Source of the DNA: Prosthecobacter sp.
GTDB taxonomy: Bacteria > Verrucomicrobiota > Verrucomicrobiia > Verrucomicrobiales > Verrucomicrobiaceae
DNA: 6,704 nt
NCBI GenBank assembly: GCA_025869455.1
Contig: JAOZVT010000709.1
Span: 1 to 6,704, forward strand
Direction of reading: 5' to 3'
A program made the translations under genes and the position numbers. Below the pieces are notes generated by a model, which was not told the origin of the DNA, did no database searches, and worked only from the letters and a program-made list of their open reading frames with translations. Shown in pieces: positions 4,001 to 6,704 of this stretch (position 1 is its first letter; each line of letters starts with the position of its first letter).

Positions 4001-6704
4001 CCATTGTGACAAGTCCATCTGGTGCAACGGTGAACCCTGGTGTGGGTACCACCGTAAATTTCACGGTCACAGTTTCAGGCAGTGCGGACTTTGTTTATCA
4101 ATGGCAAAAAAGCGTGGGCGGTGGTGACTTTGTTAATATTGGCAGTGGAGTTTACTCAAGTTCTACAAGCAACACCTTCACTCTGACTGGGGTCTCGGAA
4201 TCCGATGAGGCTGCGTATCAGGTACTCGTGACGAATGGCGATGGAGCCTTCTCTGCTACCAGCGCAGCGGCGACTTTGATTGTGAATGATCCACCTGCGA
4301 TTGTTCAGCAGCCAGTATCTACAACGCTGAACCCTGGTCAAACGGCCACCTTCACCGTGGCCGTATCTGGCCCAGGTCCATACTCATTCCAATGGAGAAA
4401 GGGCAGCACCAACATCACTCCAGATTCACGTTTTGTGGTGACATTCCCAACGGCAGAGTCCTGCCAGTTGGCCATAAGCAACGTTCAGGAAAGTGATGAT
4501 CGTGCGGACTATAACGTTATCGTTAGTAACTTAGCGGGGCCTGCCCCGACCAGTTCGTTTGTGGCGCTGAATGTGAACAATCCAGTCGTGATCACGAATC
4601 CGCCGACAAGCCTGCAGGTCAGCAATCAAGACCCAGCCAGCTTCATTGTGAATGCGACGGGGACAGCTCCATTGACCTATCAATGGCAGCGTGATTCAGG
4701 CAGTGGTTTTGAAGATGTCGATGGGGCCACCAGCCAACGGTTTACCATTCCCTCGGTTGATCTCAGTGAGAGCGGCCAGATGGTCCGTGTGAAGATCACC
4801 AACGTGGTCGGTACGGTGACAAGTGCGGCTGCCACCATCACGGTGGTGGAAGGTGTGCCTAGCATCTTACAACAACCCGAATCCTATACCTTGCTTGAGG
4901 GTAATTCCCTCAGCTTGACGGTTCGTGTAGGCGGTGCACAGGCAGGCCGCTCCGTTGTCTGGAAGCGCAACAAAGGTGTGGTCAAACTTGGGGCAAACAC
5001 GATTAAAGGCGTGACATCCAATATTTCGGTGACCGAAGAATTGGACGGGACGGTCTTGGTCTCCACGCTTACCATTGATAACATTTCCACCGGCTTAGCT
5101 GGTGAGTTCTCCGTGGATGCGAAGAACGTGAATGTGAAGAAGCCTGTGACTTCCACCCCAGGCACGGGACAGATCGTGGTGGTCAATAATCCAAATGTGG
5201 ATTTGGCAGCTGAAGATGGAGCCAAGAGCGCTGCGATGACTGTTACTGCTGTGGGACCTAAAGGTGTGACGATCAATTACCTCTGGAAGAGAAATGGAGC
5301 AGAGATTCCTGCTGAAGAAACGGCTCGAATTCTTGGGTTAAATACCAAAACACTTACCATTAAAGAAGTCACCACGGCAGATACCGCTACCTACACCTGC
5401 GAAGTGACGGGCACCGGAGATGCTCCTGACAACATGGTGGTAGGTGGTACCTACCACCTGAAAGTCTATACTGAAGCCCCTGTGCTTGGTACAGGTTGGG
5501 ATTTCCCACCAGCCATGGTAGGGGAGTATTTTGAATTCCAGGTGCCGCTGGGAGGCACAGCCATCAATACGCCAGACAAATATGTGGCATCGGGTCTTCC
5601 TGCAGGACTGAAGCTGGATGCTAAGACGGGCTGGATTCGCGGATATCCGACCAAGGTGGGAGACTTCCCCGTGGTCATTACCATCAGTAACAAGCAAGGC
5701 AAAGTCTTCACGGACCCAGCTCCTGTTCTGGAAGTATTAGCAGTGCCTGAAGGGGCTGTCGGTGTCTTCGCAGGCTGGATTCCACGCGATCCAGATCTCA
5801 ACGACGACATGGGTGGACGCTTTGACCTGACCACTACAACCAAGGGCACCTTCAGCGGTAAGGTGACGCTCGGAGCTACAGCCTATGCCTTTAAAGGCAT
5901 TTTGGACCTGGATGCGACCTTGACGAATCCTCCTACAGCGTCGGTTTCGGTCCTTCGCAAAGGCAAGAACCCCGTGGATTTGGTCTTCACCATCAATCCT
6001 GCGGCTGACCGTTTCGCTTCCGCCTCCGTGAGTGCCACGGTTCAGAAGACCGTCGATGACCTACCCGTCATTGAAGTAGTAACTTTGCCATTCAGTGGCT
6101 GGCGTAACAAGTGGTCCAAGCTTCTGCCTGCCAATGGCTACATCGGCTACCACACGGTGGCCTTGATGCCACCAGATGGCTTGGCTGATGATCTGCCCCA
6201 GGGGGATAGCTACATGTCCATCACCGTTGCTGCTGATGGGAAACTTAAGATGCTCGGTAAAACAGCCGATGGTCAGACCATCTCAGGCAGCCAATTTGTG
6301 GGGCCTTTGGGTGAGATCGTCGTCTTCCAGGCTCTTTATAAAACCACGCCGAAGGGGTCACTCTTAGGCCAGTTGGACTTGAGCATTGGGGATGACAGTA
6401 TCTTGGAAGACAATACCATCACAGGCTCTCCGACCTGGAATTGCCCCGAGTATCTGAGTCCCAAGAATCGCCTCTACCCGAATGGGTTTGGCCCGATCAC
6501 CTTGACCGCCACGGGAGGGGGCTATGTGGACCCAAGTCTCTTGTCCACTCCAACGCTTATTCTGGGTCTGCAAGATGGCACGGATAATGCCTCTCTGGAG
6601 TTTTCTCTGGATGGATTGTCTGTTTTAGACGGCAGCCCAAGCCTGCCTACGACGGGGACCTCTGGAAACTATCTGAGCATCAAGACAGGCAATAAGATTG
6701 GCTA
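1..6704 (+). CDS. Giant multidomain beta-repeat surface/secreted protein, partial at both ends
   Basis: Frame 1 reads through the entire window without a stop, giving 2234 residues; the start lies upstream and the final two bases (TA) do not complete a codon. The first codons already lie inside a delta-60 repeat, so the first in-frame ATG (nt 232) is internal and not the start. Domain order is delta-60 repeats (residues 1-343), YYD-type repeats (347-653), PATR segment (654-770), two phage-fibre-like modules (771-1040), PATR segment and tail (1041-1329), five Ig-like domains (1330-1827), He_PIG-like domain (1828-1918) and a C-terminal beta module (1919-2234 onward). I see no catalytic motif or hydrophobic membrane segment. 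Only three cysteines were found, as expected for an exported repeat protein. Such architectures are common in Verrucomicrobiota, where most are annotated only as autotransporter-associated or Ig-domain proteins. A role in adhesion or as a surface scaffold is inferred; the export route cannot be judged without the N-terminus and the true C-terminus. Confidence 0.96.
1039..1959 (+). repeat. Five 'AIAYYD..NGDLKYVRA' repeats, probable second propeller-like array
   Basis: Five units share G-x-P-A-[IV]-A-Y-Y-D-x-x-x-G-[DN]-L-[RK]-Y-[VI], then W-x-x-[PS]-[VIL]-x-[VIL], D-S/Q-S-x-x-[NI]-V-G and a [ST]-[SG]-[LM] strand that leads into the next unit. The PA[IV]AY core starts at nt 1072, 1300, 1468 and 1708; a weaker fifth (VPVVSYQD) starts at 1882. 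Repeats of this sort (consensus near NPAISYYDATNGDLKYVRA) occur in tandem in exported proteins of several bacterial phyla and are expected to form propeller-like beta blades. The family normally repeats about every 50-56 residues. Here core-to-core spacing is 76, 56, 80 and 58 residues, so the first and third units carry insertions of about 20-25 residues. The fifth copy has no following blade and runs into the PATR segment. No function can be assigned beyond a likely binding or structural role. Confidence 0.78.
1960..2310 (+). other. Autotransporter-associated beta-strand (PATR-like) segment, first part
   Basis: After the YYD array the protein switches to short beta-helix rungs. It opens with a T-W-N-G strand near nt 1981, then LTGTGGFRLISEGTLLI (nt 2065-2115), which fits the PATR core G-x-G-x-[LF]-x-[LKI]-x-x-x-G-T-L. 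Next come VIIRTGNLSLGSNTALGG (nt 2191-2223 onward) and VDLGDSSG (nt 2233-2256). The order '...TGNLSLGSNTALGG..VDLGD' is how many verrucomicrobial PATR units continue. Here the expected following strands (itV... then FsGaItL) do not appear until after nt 3121, with two other modules in between. PF12951/TIGR02601 segments are thought to form passenger beta-helix structure outside the cell. The match is weaker than that of the second PATR segment. Confidence 0.72.
2311..2712 (+). repeat. Phage-tail-fibre-like LVKDE/NGVY module, copy A
   Basis: Residues 771-904. It opens with a GGSFDSTHNG strand (nt 2329-2358), then GGPGAFV (nt 2374-2394), a TLDG turn, the core LILVKDE (nt 2449-2469), NGVY (nt 2488-2499), GTMNLVRA (nt 2530-2553), then M-D-x-L-x-E-F and a GKRFYLVS strand. 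The pattern [LI]-L-V-K-D-[EQ]...P-x-x-N-G-[VI]-Y...L-x-R-A-x-x-[MF]-D-x-x-x-E is one I know from phage tail-fibre and related receptor-binding proteins. Its use in a bacterial surface protein suggests a small beta domain reused as an adhesin element. The name is by resemblance and the fold has not been confirmed. The module is a tandem duplicate of copy B, which follows directly. Confidence 0.7.
2713..3120 (+). repeat. Phage-tail-fibre-like LVKDE/NGVY module, copy B
   Basis: Residues 905-1040, the tandem partner of copy A. From GGYFD (nt 2743) to NGVY (nt 2902) it lies at a constant offset of 414 bases (138 residues) from copy A with no gap, and 34 of 59 aligned residues are identical by hand count. 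One extra codon appears before GTMNLVR (nt 2947). Shared landmarks are HNG, GGPGAFV, DG, LILVKDE (nt 2863-2883), P-E-x-N-G-V-Y, GTMNLVR, MD-x-L-x-E-F and a Y-F-L-A-S strand. Copy B then ends VLWLEDVADGN, where the PATR strands resume. The duplication is old enough for many residues to have diverged, but the cores are held. Confidence 0.72.
3121..3600 (+). other. Autotransporter-associated beta-strand (PATR, PF12951-like) segment, second part
   Basis: Residues 1041-1200. It begins LALRANVSGLTIANTIDV, then VEFTGAITLQNN (nt 3241 onward) and VRFTGSITEA, and reaches the canonical PATR core: LTLTKTGSGVATLTGNTNTF (nt 3385-3444), then QGGVYVNQGTLLV (nt 3445-3483). This is close to the family pattern L-x-K-x-G-x-G-x-[LA]-x-L-x-G-x-N-T-[YF]-x-G-G-x-x-[VI]-x-x-G-T-L. 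It continues SGSATGSGLVTVNAGAVLGG, the usual 'gtG.vtvn.GavLgGsGtigG' closing rung (GVGRIGGSVQLTG near nt 3559-3594). The segment should form parallel beta-helix rungs outside the cell. No autotransporter translocator barrel is seen in the window; in Verrucomicrobiota PATR proteins are often found without one. Confidence 0.88.
3601..3987 (+). other. Closing tail of the PATR unit
   Basis: Residues 1201-1329. The order is a TLRVGD strand, LTIGGALTVGPNSVVEF (about nt 3673-3723), LLVSLADGYVPTLGTEFDIMD (nt 3790 onward) and WDTSKFLTEGKIKVTG (nt 3937-3984). This 'ltv.gnltl.~~s~veF... L.v.L.dGy.P..Gt.FdilD... W-D-T-S-x-F...G-x-I-x-V' tail is the usual end of PATR-containing proteins or segments in Verrucomicrobiota and Planctomycetota. 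In many of them it sits close to the C-terminus. Here the protein continues with Ig-like domains, so the tail acts as an internal boundary between the beta-helix part and the Ig array. Confidence 0.75.
3988..4290 (+). other. Ig-like domain 1
   Basis: Residues 1330-1430. A VNPGVGTTVNFTVTVSG strand pair is followed by YQWQ (Trp at nt 4102), then TFTLTGVSESDEAAYQVLVTN, the Ig signature L-x-x-V-x-x-x-D-x-A-x-Y-x-[VC]-x-V-x-N, and a closing ATLIVND strand. The two Ig cysteines are replaced by Val and other residues, as is usual for bacterial Ig domains in surface stalks. Confidence 0.87.
4291..4581 (+). other. Ig-like domain 2
   Basis: Residues 1431-1527. It opens PPAIVQQPVS (the common start 'P.I..QP.s'), then LNPGQTATFTVAVSG, FQWRKG (Trp at nt 4393), LAISNVQESDDRADYNVIVSN and a closing VALNVNN strand. 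The Trp lies exactly 97 residues after that of domain 1. A lone Cys (nt 4462, residue 1488) sits in the strand before LAISNV and has no partner in the domain. Confidence 0.9.
4582..4854 (+). other. Ig-like domain 3
   Basis: Residues 1528-1618. VVITNPPTSLQVSNQDPASF, LTYQWQRD (Trp at nt 4684, again 97 residues after the previous one), FTIPSVDLSESGQMVRVKITN and ATITVVEG. The usual D-x-A-x-Y is altered to E-S-G-Q-M-V-R, a variant also common in bacterial Ig repeats ('dsGsqyrv.vsN'). No cysteines. Confidence 0.87.
4855..5190 (+). other. Ig-like domain 4, divergent and longer
   Basis: Residues 1619-1730. PSILQQPESYTLLEGNSLSLTVRV gives the standard opening. The core is VVWKRNKG (Trp at nt 4960), followed by a longer central part (IKGVTSNISVTEELDGT) and then LVSTLTIDNISTGLAGEFSVDAKN, a variant of L-x-I-x-x-V-x-x-x-D-x-G-x-Y. 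The domain is about 15 residues longer than the others and ends TGQIVVVNN. The weaker signature makes its exact borders uncertain. Confidence 0.78.
5191..5481 (+). other. Ig-like domain 5
   Basis: Residues 1731-1827. An AAMTVTAVGP strand, YLWKRNG (Trp at nt 5284), then LTIKEVTTADTATYTCEVTG, the best classic Ig signature in the window (D-T-A-T-Y-T-C). The Cys at nt 5398 (residue 1800) is the canonical second Ig cysteine, but no first cysteine is present before the Trp, so it cannot form the usual disulfide. The closing strand is YHLKVYTEAP. A 10-bp inverted repeat lies in the codons of the last loop (nt 5436-5458). Confidence 0.87.
5482..5754 (+). other. He_PIG-like (putative Ig, PF05345-type) domain
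   Basis: Residues 1828-1918. The core runs YFEFQVPLGG, YVASGLPAGLKLDAKTGWIRG (nt 5581-5643) and YPTKVGDFPVVITISNKQG. This fits the family pattern Y-x-[AV]-x-G-L-P-x-G-L-x-[LI]-[DN]-x-x-T-G-x-[IL]-x-G-x-P-[TS]-x-x-G-x-[FY]-x-[VF]-x-[VI]-x-[AVI]-x-N. These cadherin/Ig-like units are common in exported bacterial proteins. Here it links the Ig array to the C-terminal module. Confidence 0.9.
5755..6704 (+). other. C-terminal beta-rich module of verrucomicrobial type, incomplete
   Basis: Residues 1919-2234. Landmarks in order: GGRFDLTTTTKGTFSGKVTLG (about nt 5812-5871), AYAFKGILDLDATL, SVLRKGKNPVDLVFTI, a link with W-R-N-K-W, YIGYHTVALMPP, PQGDSYMSITVAADGKLKMLG (about nt 6196-6258), TADGQTISGS, then V-F-Q-A-L-Y (ending nt 6339), GSLLGQLDLSI and ITGSPTWNCPE, followed by RLYPNGF. 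I recognise this order (G-x-F-S-G...F-x-G / G-Y-x-x-x-T-V-x-x-x-G...A-D-G-x-x-x-S...L-Y...G-x-x-x-G-x-L...W) from the C-terminal ends of many large Verrucomicrobiota proteins. I know of no assigned function. The third cysteine of the window lies in W-N-C-P (nt 6442). The module appears unfinished: the last two bases (TA) may begin Tyr or a stop, and related proteins usually continue with further strands. Confidence 0.7.

Noticed and set aside
4884..5276. Minus-strand open frame of 130 codons, rich in Thr/Val/Pro
   Set aside because: Antisense to Ig domains 4 and 5. The composition is what the reverse complement of Thr/Val/Gly/Asn codons gives, and no domain was recognised.
5436..5458. Hairpin as a transcription terminator
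   Set aside because: It is inside the coding frame, is followed by TGAAAGTC with no T run, and the gene continues for more than 1.2 kb.
5338..5849. Two overlapping minus-strand open frames (119 and 127 codons)
   Set aside because: They overlap each other in different frames and lie antisense to Ig domain 5, the He_PIG-like domain and the start of the C-terminal module; neither resembles a known family.
6703..6704. Final TA as the start of a stop codon
   Set aside because: It cannot be decided from two bases. The C-terminal module looks unfinished compared with family members I know, so Tyr is more likely than a stop.

Overview
The whole window is the inside of one very large protein-coding gene on the + strand. 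Frame 1 is open from base 1 to base 6704 without a stop (2234 full codons plus two bases). Neither the start nor a confirmed stop lies in the window. There is no intergenic DNA, RNA gene, mobile element, CRISPR array, promoter or terminator that I can support. All other open frames are short shadows of this gene.

The product looks like a giant, repetitive, beta-rich surface or secreted protein. In order it contains: seven delta-60 (DUF5122-type) repeats, nt 1-1030; five repeats of the 'AIAYYD..NGDLKYVRA' kind, probably a second propeller-like array, nt 1039-1959; an autotransporter-associated beta-strand (PATR, PF12951/TIGR02601-like) segment, nt 1960-2310; a duplicated ~138-residue module with an 'LILVKDE...NGVY' core that resembles phage tail-fibre modules, nt 2311-3120; a second, canonical PATR segment with the tail that usually closes such a unit, nt 3121-3987; five tandem Ig-like domains, nt 3988-5481; one putative-Ig (He_PIG-like) domain, nt 5482-5754; and a C-terminal beta-rich module, nt 5755-6704, still unfinished at the window end.

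This combination (delta-60, PATR, Ig and He_PIG domains, then a 'G-x-Y-x-x-x-T-V...A-D-G' C-terminal module) is typical of the giant exported proteins of Verrucomicrobiota, especially relatives of Verrucomicrobium and Prosthecobacter. That assignment is inferred from domain style and not from a marker gene. By hand counts of sampled lines, G+C is about 42-62 percent, averaging near 50.

All modules are consistent with an elongated extracellular protein: repeated beta domains, only three cysteines found in 2234 residues, and no enzymatic motif. An adhesin or cell-surface scaffold role is plausible but not proven. The most notable point is the tandem pair of phage-fibre-like modules that appears to split a PATR beta-helix unit in two. 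I see no sign of a multi-gene system, because only one gene is present.
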